From the NCBI RefSeq assembly GCF_002954585.1, contig NZ_MSCI01000001.1, positions 124,001 to 188,000 on the forward strand: DNA of 64,000 bases. The letters run 5' to 3'. The position numbers were made by a program, and so were the translations under genes. Below are positions 57,193 to 64,000 of this stretch, piece after piece. This stretch comes from Vibrio chagasii. Its GTDB lineage: Bacteria > Pseudomonadota > Gammaproteobacteria > Enterobacterales > Vibrionaceae. The notes beneath the pieces were generated by a model, which was given only the letters and a program-made list of their open reading frames with translations, was not told where the DNA came from and searched no databases. Position 1 is the stretch's first letter, and every line of letters begins with the position of its first letter.

Positions 57193-57432
57193 TTGAATAG
57201 CCCTAAATGTTGTCAACTTAACTTCGAGGACGTTTCAGGTATTTCGGGCATGGTTAGGAATATAAAAGGGTATGCTTGGTTTAAAGTAAAAGATCTGATT
57301 GTTGATATTAAAGCCGATTAGTTTTATGACTATGCATATTTTAAAGCGCTTGTAGTATCTGAATCTAACTCATATTCAGCTTATTCTAGCGAGCCTGCTA
57401 GGTTTCAGGACATAAGTATTGATTTGTCATGA
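57193..57432 (+). pseudogene. possible ORF interrupted by one TAG codon
   Basis: Open frame from a TTG at 57193, passing an ATG at 57250, reads MVRNIKGYAWFKVKDLIV then hits TAG at 57319, and continues for 36 more codons (FYDYAYFKALVVSES...) to TGA at 57430. Composition on both sides of the TAG looks coding. The final TGA overlaps an ATG (57429) of a further 31-codon frame, which lies largely inside the attC-like stretch. No family recognised; it may be a chance frame. Confidence 0.35.
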
Positions 57433-57477
57433 GTAAACTGAAAAGTGCTGTGGTGTTTATAGCCGAACTCCCACTTA

Positions 57478-57598
57478 AAAAGCGTTTAAAACAGATGTGC
57501 AATGCTCGGCATTCTTGTTTCTAGTCGAGATTTGGTGTTTATGAAGTACTTTTAGGTCAGGTGGTGGCCCTGGTCACTAATGAACTTTGCAGTTGTGT
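57478..57598 (+). repeat. attC-like (Vibrio repeat-like) segment 1
   Basis: Contains AAGCGTTTAA, GCAATGCTCGGCATTCTTG and GTGTTTATG in the order seen in the 5' half of Vibrio integron attC sites, recognised from memory. A GTTGTGT at 57592 is one base from the GTTRRRY core. The 3' half does not clearly pair with the 5' half. Confidence 0.4.
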
Positions 57599-57654
57599 TT
57601 TACCTGAAGTGTCCATTCTCATAAATTTAACTGTCGACTATATATGGAATAAAA

Positions 57655-57963
57655 ATGGAATTTAATGAACAAAACTACCAAACGATTAAACGTTCTTGTT
57701 TACAAAAGCAGAATATAACGTTTTATGCACCAAAAGAGTTCACTTGTTTTGCTAATGATGAAGCTCCTTCTTCTTGGAGAGCGTACCCTCCAACATCTCT
57801 TGCAGATGAAGCTTATGAACAGATATTTGTTTGCACTGGAGAAGATGCGAGAGGAACCCTTACCAAATTAGAACTTACAATTCACTTAGATGGTGGTCGG
57901 ATTTTATATCGGAGAAGAGATGACGAATACGTCGAACTACAAGTGACTTTTAATACACATTAA
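57655..57963 (+). CDS. unknown small protein, possible gene-cassette product
   Basis: 102 residues, soluble, mixed charge (TKLELTIHLDGGRILYRRRDDEY near the C-terminus). Starts 57 bp after an attC-like core and ends 24 bp before another attC-like motif, the spacing of an integron cassette. Family not recognised. Confidence 0.6.
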   Translation: MEFNEQNYQTIKRSCLQKQNITFYAPKEFTCFANDEAPSSWRAYPPTSLADEAYEQIFVCTGEDARGTLTKLELTIHLDGGRILYRRRDDEYVELQVTFNTH

Positions 57964-57964
57964 T

Positions 57965-58095
57965 CTGTTTAAGAGTGATTCGCAATACATGGCATTTTGT
58001 GCCGTGTGTTCTTTTATTTCAAGCTAGGATGCGGCAGGTTCGGTATTGCCTTGGTCTCCACTGCACATGGGGAGGCCCCATCGAGGTGGTTGAGT
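57965..58095 (+). repeat. attC-like segment 2
   Basis: GTTTAAGAGTGATTCGCAAT followed by ACATGGCATTTTGT (57987-58000), then GGTTCGG, GAGGCCCC and a GTTGAGT core-like end at 58089-58095 that fits GTTRRRY. Shares the 14-mer ACATGGCATTTTGT and the final GTTGAGTAT with segment 3. Confidence 0.45.
57987..58015 (+). terminator. hairpin after the 102-residue protein
   Basis: Stem ACATGGCA/TGCCGTGT (one G-T pair) around TTTTG, followed by TCTTTTA. It may end the upstream transcript; it also lies inside the attC-like segment. Confidence 0.5.
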
Positions 58096-58298
58096 ATGTT
58101 TTTATCTATAAATTCACTTTTTTAGGGTAGATTAAATATATATATCAGTTAGTTATGCTATTATCTAGCGCTGTATCTTTTGATGCAGAAAGCGCTCACT
58201 TATTGAACGATCAATAGGTGGGTTTTATTAACATAAGCCAATTTATTAAGGAATGCTTATGAGGATATTTAGATTAATGTGTATGAGGCCTAAACTAT

Positions 58299-58982
58299 AT
58301 GACAAAACTGACTGGGGCGATGGTAATCGCCGAATTACGTAAACTTGTAGAACTAAACGAACTCCCAACTAAAACGATTGTTGCAGATACCCATCTGTAC
58401 CGTGTGCAACCGAAAGGTAAACCAGAAGCGTTTTTTTTCAACGCACCTAAAACCAAATTAGGTCGCTATAACGACCCGAGTTTTCATCTAAAAGTGAGTT
58501 ATTTTAGCTTAGCTCAAATTGATGGAATCGGTGAAACCTTCTGCCGAGGTCGTACACAGCCAATGTCAAAGATCCGCATTTCGCGTACTGATGATATTAA
58601 TACTAAAGATATTACTACAAGTGCAACGAAAGTTACGATTGATGTTTTTGATGTAAGTGCTTTTGGCGCAAAAGTAGGTATCCCTGCGGATTTGTTGACG
58701 AGTATTGACTATAGCCTCTGTCAGGCTATTGTTCAGTTTTTCTCTGAGAATCCTCAGCTTGGTATTAATGGTCTCGCTTATACTTCGCGACATCATGACG
58801 CGCGGAAATGCTTAGCATTGTGGGAGTCCTCGATGTACAAACAAGATGATCTTCTTAAAACTATCGGCTTCGAATTACTATCCGATTACATTGAAAAAGA
58901 TCACTTACCTAGTTACTGGAAATATGAAGATATGAACATTGAAGAGCTATTGTCAAAAGTGTTCAATATCGACGTCCTTTAA
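58299..58982 (+). CDS. RES-domain toxin-like protein
   Basis: 227 residues. RES-type features: LYRVQP with Arg35, GRYNDP (Arg56), YFSLAQIDGIGETF with Glu79, and GLAYTSRH with Ser163, matching the conserved Arg-Glu-Ser that names the family. RES toxins modify or degrade NAD+ (ADP-ribosyltransferase-like fold). Length is near the family norm. Tail-to-tail with a ParS/Xre-like antitoxin gene 27 bp away, instead of the usual antitoxin-first operon. Not confirmed by search. Confidence 0.72.
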   Translation: MTKLTGAMVIAELRKLVELNELPTKTIVADTHLYRVQPKGKPEAFFFNAPKTKLGRYNDPSFHLKVSYFSLAQIDGIGETFCRGRTQPMSKIRISRTDDINTKDITTSATKVTIDVFDVSAFGAKVGIPADLLTSIDYSLCQAIVQFFSENPQLGINGLAYTSRHHDARKCLALWESSMYKQDDLLKTIGFELLSDYIEKDHLPSYWKYEDMNIEELLSKVFNIDVL

Positions 58983-58989
58983 GATAAGA

Positions 58990-59016
58990 AAAGCACTGCT
59001 AAGCAGTGCTTATTTC
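58990..59016. terminator. bidirectional terminator between RES and antitoxin genes
   Basis: AAGCACTGCT/AGCAGTGCTT, a 10-bp perfect inverted repeat at 58991-59011 that overlaps the antitoxin stop. Confidence 0.7.
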
Positions 59017-59660
59017 GCAGTATGACTGTTCATAAGGTGTGCTATGTTGAGTAGTCGTTCTAGTTGTTGCTTTGATATACCTTCTCTTAGTAACGAAATT
59101 GGTTTTTGATATACGCCATCAGTAATTTCTAATTCGTCTATGAAAAAAGAAATTTGCGATATCGAAGAAACTTCTTTCATCTGCACTAATACCTCTTCAA
59201 AGTGTTCTACTTTACATCCATCCTTGAACTGAAAAGCCGGATAAACAAAGTCACCACCTTGCTGTATTGCTAATAATCTCGAGGCATCTCTCTGATTTTT
59301 AACTGTTTGCCTTGATACTCCGAGGATCTTACTTACTTCACTTGCTTTATATAGTCCGCCTGCAGCCTTTAAGTCTGAGTAAAACCTCTCTTTAGAGTCG
59401 AGCTGGCGCTTTAATTGGTCTAACTCTCTTTGGCTAACTTGGGCTCTTGATTGAGATAATAGAAGGTTAATTTGAGTAAAGCATTCAGTATCAGACATTG
59501 CTAACAACTTAAGAGCTTCTTTGCTATCAGCCAAATCAGACAAAGCTTCATGAAGAAGTTTTATTAGCCTTATAGATAAAGCTTTTGTTACATCATCAAA
59601 ATTATTAAATGATTCCTGATAGTTATAAGCAGTTTCGTTAAGATTTTCTTGTAGGGTCAT
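59010..59660 (-). CDS. ParS/Xre-like antitoxin
   Basis: 216 residues. N-terminal helical/coiled-coil region to about 110, then an HTH (YKASEVSKILGVSRQTVKNQR) and a C-terminal part FVYPAFQFKDGCKVEHFEEV...KPISLLREG resembling the Xre/MbcA/ParS toxin-binding domain (PxxQF and the Pro-Ile-x-Leu-Leu pattern). It is probably the antitoxin and autoregulator for the convergent RES-type gene. The long N-terminal extension is unusual. Confidence 0.65.
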   Translation of the reverse strand: MTLQENLNETAYNYQESFNNFDDVTKALSIRLIKLLHEALSDLADSKEALKLLAMSDTECFTQINLLLSQSRAQVSQRELDQLKRQLDSKERFYSDLKAAGGLYKASEVSKILGVSRQTVKNQRDASRLLAIQQGGDFVYPAFQFKDGCKVEHFEEVLVQMKEVSSISQISFFIDELEITDGVYQKPISLLREGISKQQLERLLNIAHLMNSHTAK

Positions 59661-59877
59661 AGTAGTACCTCTCTTTACGATTTATTTTATGAGTACAAAG
59701 GTAAAACGTCAAGGTTAATTTTTGGTCGTTTGTGTGCAGAGTAATATTGCGTTGATCACACTTTAACTTGTGTTAGATGCTCGTGAGTTCGAAAAATCGT
59801 GAAAAGGTATATTGTTTCGTTTGCATATCTCATGTAAGTTGCTATTTAACCTAAAATAAGAAGCAGAAGGTTAAGTA

Positions 59878-60243
59878 ATGCATACAGAAACATTTACCGC
59901 ATCGGTTCAATACAATGATCAAAAAGGTACAGCTGCTGCTGATCATTCAGATAATGATTGTCTAATTTCATGGTTGAAAGACAACGGGCACGCAGAAGAT
60001 TCAGAGCGCCTTATTGGTGTTGAAATGTTTGTCAGTGATACGGCTATCGAAAATGATGATGATCCAGTATGGGTTAGTGCCTTTTTAGAAGATGAAAATG
60101 ACGGCTCTATAAGAAAGGTAAGGGCTAATATGTCATTTGAGGGTTTCTTTTCCTCTTTTAAACGTTTCAATATCATGATCTCTTGTGGTGGCGAATTGAC
60201 AGATGAAGATGTATCAATAGATAGTGAGACCGAAGTAGATTAA
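59878..60243 (+). CDS. small highly acidic protein of unknown function
   Basis: 121 residues with clusters such as ENDDDPVW, EDENDG and ELTDEDVSIDSETEVD; roughly three times more Asp/Glu than Lys/Arg. Ribosome binding region GAAGGTTAAGTA. No family recognised. Very acidic small phage-borne proteins are sometimes DNA mimics, but nothing specific supports that here. Followed by an attC-like segment. Confidence 0.6.
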   Translation: MHTETFTASVQYNDQKGTAAADHSDNDCLISWLKDNGHAEDSERLIGVEMFVSDTAIENDDDPVWVSAFLEDENDGSIRKVRANMSFEGFFSSFKRFNIMISCGGELTDEDVSIDSETEVD

Positions 60244-60374
60244 TGCATCTACGAGTCGTATAAGACAGAATCCCAGCACATGGCATTTTGTAGTCCGGAA
60301 TCGCCTCATTGTCAGTTACATTACTAAGTGGAACTGTTATCGAACAGCAGACCATTAAGGTACAGCAGTTGAGT
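60244..60374 (+). repeat. attC-like segment 3
   Basis: TAAGACAGAATCCCAGCACATGGCATTTTG and AGTCCGGAAT (key parts: 14-mer ACATGGCATTTTGT at 60278-60291) resemble the 5' half of Vibrio attC sites. GTTGAGT at 60368-60374 fits the GTTRRRY core and matches segment 2. Confidence 0.45.
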
Positions 60375-60446
60375 ATAGTTATTCTTTGGATCACTTAGGA
60401 AGCGAAATGAGTATTTCGAACATTTATCATCCAAGGGAACAAAGGT

Positions 60447-60478
60447 TTGTTGCAAATATAAGTCCTTGATTATATTAT
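60447..60478 (+). promoter_or_regulatory. predicted retron promoter
   Basis: TTGTTG (60447-60452) and TATATT (60471-60476), 18 bp apart, would start transcription at about 60483, just before the a1 arm of the msr-msd. Prediction by eye. Confidence 0.5.
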
Positions 60479-60485
60479 GCCACAC

Positions 60486-60619
60486 GCCTCTTCTAGAGTT
60501 GCCCTTCTATGGCGCATTCGCCATGGTTTATGTACGTATAGCTAAGGCTCTTACGAGCATATTTATGATTGCTTATATTGAATTAGGTTGTCTCAGCCGA
60601 GTTGAACTTTAGAAGAGGC
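60486..60619 (+). ncRNA. retron msr-msd non-coding RNA
   Basis: Bounded by inverted repeats a1 (60486-60500, GCCTCTTCTAGAGTT) and a2 (60605-60619, AACTTTAGAAGAGGC): 15 pairs including one G-U at 60496/60609. A clear msr hairpin ATGGCG/CGCCAT with loop CATT is at 60509-60524. The msd stem lies in about 60530-60600 but its exact pairing was not resolved by eye. Position immediately 5' of the RT gene is standard for retrons. The branching G could be 60496, 60498 or 60501. Confidence 0.85.
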
Positions 60620-60623
60620 CAAG

Positions 60624-62318
60624 TTGGAAATATCTTCAGTTAAAAACCTTGATGACCTGGCGAAATGCTTAGGTCAAAGTAAAAAAACATTGGCCTATCT
60701 GGCTTATCACGCTCCCGTAGACAAAAAGTATAAGACATTTTCTATTCGTAAAAGAAGCGGTGGAAATCGAACCATTACCGCTCCTTGCTCCAAGTTGAAG
60801 AGTATTCAGTATTCCATATACAACCAACTTAATTCTTTTTACCAACCGAAAAAGTCCGTTCATGGTTACGTTAAAGATAAGAGCATCGTGTCTAATGCTA
60901 GCATCCATGTAGGACAGCGCTGGTTAGGTAAAGTGGACGTAAAATCTTACTTCCCATCGATCACGACTAAAAGAGTTGTTGGTTTGCTACGGAATGAGCC
61001 GTTTAATTTACCTAATAAGATCGCTGCTACTGTAGGCCTGCTAGTTACTTATAACGGTTATTTGCCGCTAGGCTCTCCTTGCTCACCAATAATCTCAAAT
61101 TTAATTACTCGAAGACTAGATGCAAAACTTAGTGCATTGTCCCGTGGGTATAAGTGCTATTTCACTCGATATGCTGACGATATTTTCTTCTCAACTAATA
61201 GAAAAGTTTTTCCTAGGGAGCTAATTCACCACAATGAAGATGGTGTATCGACTATTGGACATAAGTTGAACGAAGTATTCGAGGAAGAAGGCTTTACAGT
61301 TAATACGGATAAAGTTTCCCTGAAAGATAAATCTCAACGACAAGTAGTGACAGGGATTGTCGTTAATGAGCGAATGAATGTCCCCAAAGAGTATATTAGG
61401 GAACTCAGAGCTATGCTTTACTCATGGGAAAAACATGGTCTAGAAGCTGCAGAAAAGGATTGGCTAAAGAAATATGTAAACTTAAATAGAAATGGACAAG
61501 ATATCCCTTCTCAACCAAGGTATCGTTGGATGGTCAGAGGAAAGCTGAATCATATCGCTGCTGTTCGGGGATCTAATGATGAGGTATATCTCAAATATGC
61601 AAAAAGATTAGCTAGGATTGACAATACATTCAAAATTGACCCTAAAGCGATTACCGCGTCTATAGCCAGTGAAATTAAAGTCCATATCGAAGGAAAGACT
61701 GATGCGATTCATATGAGAGCTGCGATGCATGCCCTTCATGGTGCGGGTAAATATACTTCGTTAAAGCTTTCCTTTCCAAATGAAGATACAGCTAAAGGGG
61801 ATGGTGAGTTAATTAAAGCTTGTAAGGTGATGTCTAGTAGTAATCAGACACATTTAACTATTTTCCTTTTCGATAGCGATGTAGATAAAACCACTAGAGA
61901 AATGAAAGGGTCAACACTAGCTTACAAAGACCACGGCAATAACGTTTACTCAGTAGTAATGCCAAACCCAAGTTTCAGAAATGATGAGAAGATTTGTATA
62001 GAGCACCTCTATACAGATGAAGACATTATGAAGAAAACAGAAAATGGTTTACGCATATTTAAGAGCGATGAGTTTAATAAAAAAAATGGTTTGCATATCG
62101 AAGAAAAAGGGATAATTAGGTTGTATCCGAATAATAGTACTTTGATTGTAGATAGTAATGTTATTGATGTTGAATCTGGGGAAAATGTTGCGCTGTCTAA
62201 AGCTAAATTTGCAGAGCTCATTGAGAGTAAGAGAGCACCATTTGACAGTGTCTCTTTTGATGGGTTTGAACCATTATTAGATATTTTCGAAAAGCTACAC
62301 ACTGACTATATCAAATAG
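60624..62318 (+). CDS. retron reverse transcriptase fused to TOPRIM effector (type I-C, Ec67-like)
   Basis: 564 residues. RT domain to about residue 330: catalytic Asp105 (KVDVKSYF), LGSPCSP at 150-156, YADD at 183-186 and the retron VTG at 242-244. The C-terminal TOPRIM domain has Glu356 in IEGKTD and Asp417/Asp419 in FDSDVD. The architecture matches retron Ec67/Eco2, where the TOPRIM nuclease part is the antiphage effector. The start is TTG at 60624: an in-frame TGA at 60603 excludes anything upstream and no ATG follows before the RT domain. The Shine-Dalgarno AGAAGAGG (60611-60618) lies inside the a2 arm, so RNA folding could limit translation. Confidence 0.92.
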   Translation: MEISSVKNLDDLAKCLGQSKKTLAYLAYHAPVDKKYKTFSIRKRSGGNRTITAPCSKLKSIQYSIYNQLNSFYQPKKSVHGYVKDKSIVSNASIHVGQRWLGKVDVKSYFPSITTKRVVGLLRNEPFNLPNKIAATVGLLVTYNGYLPLGSPCSPIISNLITRRLDAKLSALSRGYKCYFTRYADDIFFSTNRKVFPRELIHHNEDGVSTIGHKLNEVFEEEGFTVNTDKVSLKDKSQRQVVTGIVVNERMNVPKEYIRELRAMLYSWEKHGLEAAEKDWLKKYVNLNRNGQDIPSQPRYRWMVRGKLNHIAAVRGSNDEVYLKYAKRLARIDNTFKIDPKAITASIASEIKVHIEGKTDAIHMRAAMHALHGAGKYTSLKLSFPNEDTAKGDGELIKACKVMSSSNQTHLTIFLFDSDVDKTTREMKGSTLAYKDHGNNVYSVVMPNPSFRNDEKICIEHLYTDEDIMKKTENGLRIFKSDEFNKKNGLHIEEKGIIRLYPNNSTLIVDSNVIDVESGENVALSKAKFAELIESKRAPFDSVSFDGFEPLLDIFEKLHTDYIK

Positions 62319-62441
62319 CTATTTGTTATCTCGTAAATTTGGTTTGAGATTATTCAGGTTTAAGCTCATAGCAACTTAATTTTGTCTAACAAAGTTATAG
62401 ATTATTTTAGGTAGTACACGACTAGAGCTTCGAGACCAAAG

Positions 62442-62471
62442 AAAAAGGCTGCCAAATGGCAGCCTTTTGAG
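62442..62471. terminator. bidirectional terminator between retron and CI
   Basis: Stem AAAAGGCTGCCA/TGGCAGCCTTTT with A- and T-tracts on each side, separating the convergent retron and repressor genes. Confidence 0.85.
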
Positions 62472-62592
62472 TTTGCAAGCAAAGATGTTAACGTCCTTCC
62501 CCGATAGGACAGGGTGATAATAACCCATTTAGATGTTAGCGATACCGTTAACTAGGTTGACTCCGAGTGAGCTCAAAGAATGAGTTCTACAG

Positions 62593-63219
62593 CTAGCACT
62601 TCTCCATTATTAATGCGACACGCCCGACAACTCTCACATCATCTTCCTCAACGGTTAATGTCGAGCCGTTAAAGCTAATCGCTAGTTTCTTACCTGGTAA
62701 GCGCTGAATCTCATTGAGTGAGAGTAGGCCGTCCATATCTACTAAGTAAGTACCACTTACTGCTTGGCGAACTTCTTTATCGACAATGAATGTAGCTCCA
62801 TCATGCTCGATGCCCATTACATTCAGAACCCCAAGTTTGTCTAAGTAGCTCTTATCAAACGCTAACGTCTCATTCCCTATGAACTTTCCGTTCACTAAGG
62901 CGAAGTAATCGATATCAAACAGTGTCTTCGCTTCGTTTTTCTTAGACGTATGTTCTTGTACTGCGTGATCAGGGAAAGCCTCGCCTTCTCCCAAAGCTAA
63001 ATATTTGATTGATGCGCCAGTCTTCAAATGAAGTCTCAAAATCACTTCAAAAGGAGTTAGCTCTCTTTGGTGCCACGTAGATATCGTCCCTTTTGAAATT
63101 CCAAGTACGTCACCAAGGGACTTGAAGTCTTTCGTTTTCGTGACTTCTTTCATCCTTTCTGTAACTTCTCGGCCACCAATGTATTCAAAAGATGGTATTT
63201 GCTCTTGTAATTCACTCAT
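62593..63219 (-). CDS. cI: CI repressor of a 186-like prophage
   Basis: 208 residues. N-terminal HTH (LGDVLGISKGTISTWHQRE, residues about 36-55) and a C-terminal domain with QRLPGKKLAISFNGSTLTV typical of the non-cleaved CI of 186-like phages. It keeps the prophage silent and probably represses the divergent cox-cII promoter from the dyad at 63252-63280. Unlike P2/186, the next gene on its strand is not int. Confidence 0.87.
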   Translation of the reverse strand: MSELQEQIPSFEYIGGREVTERMKEVTKTKDFKSLGDVLGISKGTISTWHQRELTPFEVILRLHLKTGASIKYLALGEGEAFPDHAVQEHTSKKNEAKTLFDIDYFALVNGKFIGNETLAFDKSYLDKLGVLNVMGIEHDGATFIVDKEVRQAVSGTYLVDMDGLLSLNEIQRLPGKKLAISFNGSTLTVEEDDVRVVGRVALIMEKC

Positions 63220-63251
63220 AAGAAGTCTATATTTTCACTCAAATGATTACT

Positions 63252-63280
63252 GGACAGTGCGGGGTGCGACCCTATTGTCC
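63252..63280. promoter_or_regulatory. candidate CI/Cox operator in the lysogeny switch
   Basis: Nested dyad: outer GGACA/TGTCC and inner GGGT/ACCC around GCG, in the 97 bp between cI and cox. Confidence 0.5.
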
Positions 63281-63316
63281 GAAATGAAACACTCAATAGC
63301 TAGATAGGATATCACT

Positions 63317-63529
63317 ATGCTCTCATATCAAGTAGTTCTAAATACACCTTTCATGACGTACGACCAATACTCTCAGTTCTCTGGTATGCCTAAACGTACC
63401 ATCATGGATTGGGTGGCCGACGGCCGCTTACCTATTAAAACTAAAGCAAAAGGTAAGGAAACTCCTCTTATCAATATGATCGCCTTAGTTGAAATGGCGA
63501 CTCGTGAAACGATGGAAAAGTTAGGGTAG
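63317..63529 (+). CDS. cox: Cox-like excisionase/repressor
   Basis: 70 residues with a winged/MerR-like HTH (YDQYSQFSGMPKRTIMDWV; LPIKTKAKGKE). Divergent from cI and first on the lytic side, as in P2, 186 and K139-like phages. It would direct excision with Int and repress cI. Confidence 0.85.
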   Translation: MLSYQVVLNTPFMTYDQYSQFSGMPKRTIMDWVADGRLPIKTKAKGKETPLINMIALVEMATRETMEKLG

Positions 63530-63535
63530 GCCGCT

Positions 63536-63634
63536 ATGCGTTCCTCTTCCCTGATGCCAACCAAAGAGTATTGTCCGCTGTGGCTCAATATTCTTGGGTG
63601 GGGTTTCGTTTTCATCCCGTTTGTCTTCAATTGA
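63536..63634 (+). CDS. small ORF between cox and cII
   Basis: 32 codons, MRSSSLMPTKEYCPLW then a short hydrophobic run (LNILGWGFVFIPFVF). Starts 6 bp after the cox stop and ends 9 bp before cII. Could be a tiny membrane peptide; coding status uncertain. Confidence 0.45.
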   Translation: MRSSSLMPTKEYCPLWLNILGWGFVFIPFVFN

Positions 63635-63643
63635 GTATTGGTC

Positions 63644-64000
63644 ATGAACGAAATTGACTCAATGTGCGAATTCCGTGGCTCTAAACAAAAAGCATTTAAT
63701 GAAGCGTGCTGTGCATTTTCGAACTCGGAGAACATGACCAAGTTAGCGAAAGCCGTGGGCATGAATGCGACCATGCTGCGTAACAAGCTCAACCCAGAGC
63801 AACCGCACATCCTTACCAATGTAGAGCTTGTGCTCATCACCAAGGCCAGTGGCAACTTCACCATTCTTAATAGCCTTTTGCTTGGCCTAGGCGTGGTAAC
63901 GGCACAAATCCCCAATGATGCGAGTGAAGAGACTTTCATTAAACGCGCATTAGAAAACGCGGTGCACTCGGGTGACTTATCTCGCATGGCTTTAGAACAT
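63644..64000 (+). CDS. cII: CII-like phage regulatory protein (partial)
   Basis: First 119 codons, cut by the window edge. FNEACCAFSNSENMTKLAKA and GMNATMLRNKLNPEQPH match phage CII proteins of the P2/K139 type (HTH that selects lysogeny establishment or replication genes). Third gene of the lytic operon. Confidence 0.85.
   Translation, partial: MNEIDSMCEFRGSKQKAFNEACCAFSNSENMTKLAKAVGMNATMLRNKLNPEQPHILTNVELVLITKASGNFTILNSLLLGLGVVTAQIPNDASEETFIKRALENAVHSGDLSRMALEH

Larger units (their letters stand above)
57075..57654. other. cargo spacer with interrupted ORF and attC-like stretch
   Basis: 580 bp. Contains a palindrome TATACC/GGTATA at 57088-57103, an ORF with one internal stop (57193-57432) and an attC-like repeat (57478-57598), each annotated separately. 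AT-rich. Confidence 0.55.
57964..58298. other. spacer with attC-like repeat and RES-toxin promoter region
   Basis: 335 bp: attC-like segment 2 and a hairpin terminator in its first 130 bp, then AT-rich sequence that presumably holds the promoter of the RES-type gene. Confidence 0.5.

Noticed and set aside
57478..60374. A genuine mobile integron with integrase
   Set aside because: No IntI-type integrase was seen; the only integrase is a phage type, so only cassette-like remnants are proposed.
60486..60619. CRISPR or transposon terminal repeats as explanation for the inverted arms
   Set aside because: Single pair, 15 bp, immediately 5' of a retron RT with an msr hairpin between; retron msr-msd explains it better.
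63373..63987. 204-codon frame on the minus strand across cox and cII
   Set aside because: Antisense shadow of two genes with clear phage homology and correct operon order.

Overview
The window looks like a piece of a Vibrio genome, most likely the smaller chromosome of a Harveyi-clade species. This rests on gene content and protein similarity recognised by eye (kbl-tdh pair, LruC/GEVED protein, PbfA-type phosphonate cluster, K139/186-like prophage genes), not on a database search. No rRNA, tRNA, IS element or CRISPR array was seen.

Region 1 (1-11.4 kb) is a 2-aminoethylphosphonate (AEP) locus. On the minus strand lie phnW, a PbfA-type class III PLP lyase and the start of phnX. On the plus strand lie a periplasmic AEP-binding protein, an FAD amine oxidase, an HAD hydrolase, the ABC ATPase, a fused two-domain permease, a PhnR-type GntR regulator and an EamA exporter. 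Three near-identical 12-bp dyads (TGGTATATACCA type) sit in front of phnW, phnS and phnT and are the predicted PhnR operators.

Region 2 (11.5-35.4 kb) is mixed housekeeping and envelope functions. It holds a Fur-boxed siderophore-interacting reductase, a POT-type transporter, L-serine ammonia-lyase, YdcF-like, DUF333 lipoprotein and NUDIX genes, and an LruC protein with a partner lipoprotein. Further on come a heterodimeric ABC exporter with one degenerate ATP site, a frameshifted LysR gene beside a sulfatase, cytochrome b561, a TPR protein, an M23 endopeptidase, YbjQ and a divergent LysR/EamA pair.

Region 3 (35.4-55.5 kb) carries c-di-GMP turnover proteins (HD-GYP and a degenerate EAL), YcdX, cytochrome b562, a DUF2946-PepSY pair with a His/Met-rich insert, and a LysR-GloA2 couple. 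It also has a five-gene adaptor/TolC/MacB-like pump (two permeases plus ATPase), an MFS carrier, an XRE gene broken by one base, and kbl-tdh.

Region 4 (55.5 kb to the end) is the left end of a 186/P2-like prophage integrated just past the tdh terminator. It has an integrase, then about 6 kb of AT-rich cargo, then CI, Cox, a small ORF and CII (cut by the window end). The cargo lies between int and CI. It holds a type I-C-like retron (RT fused to TOPRIM, with a recognisable msr-msd bounded by 15-bp a1/a2 arms), a RES-type toxin convergent with a ParS/Xre-like antitoxin, four unknown small proteins or fragments, and three stretches resembling Vibrio integron attC repeats. This island is the most interesting part of the window: a phage-borne defence locus that seems to have been partly assembled from integron-like cassettes.
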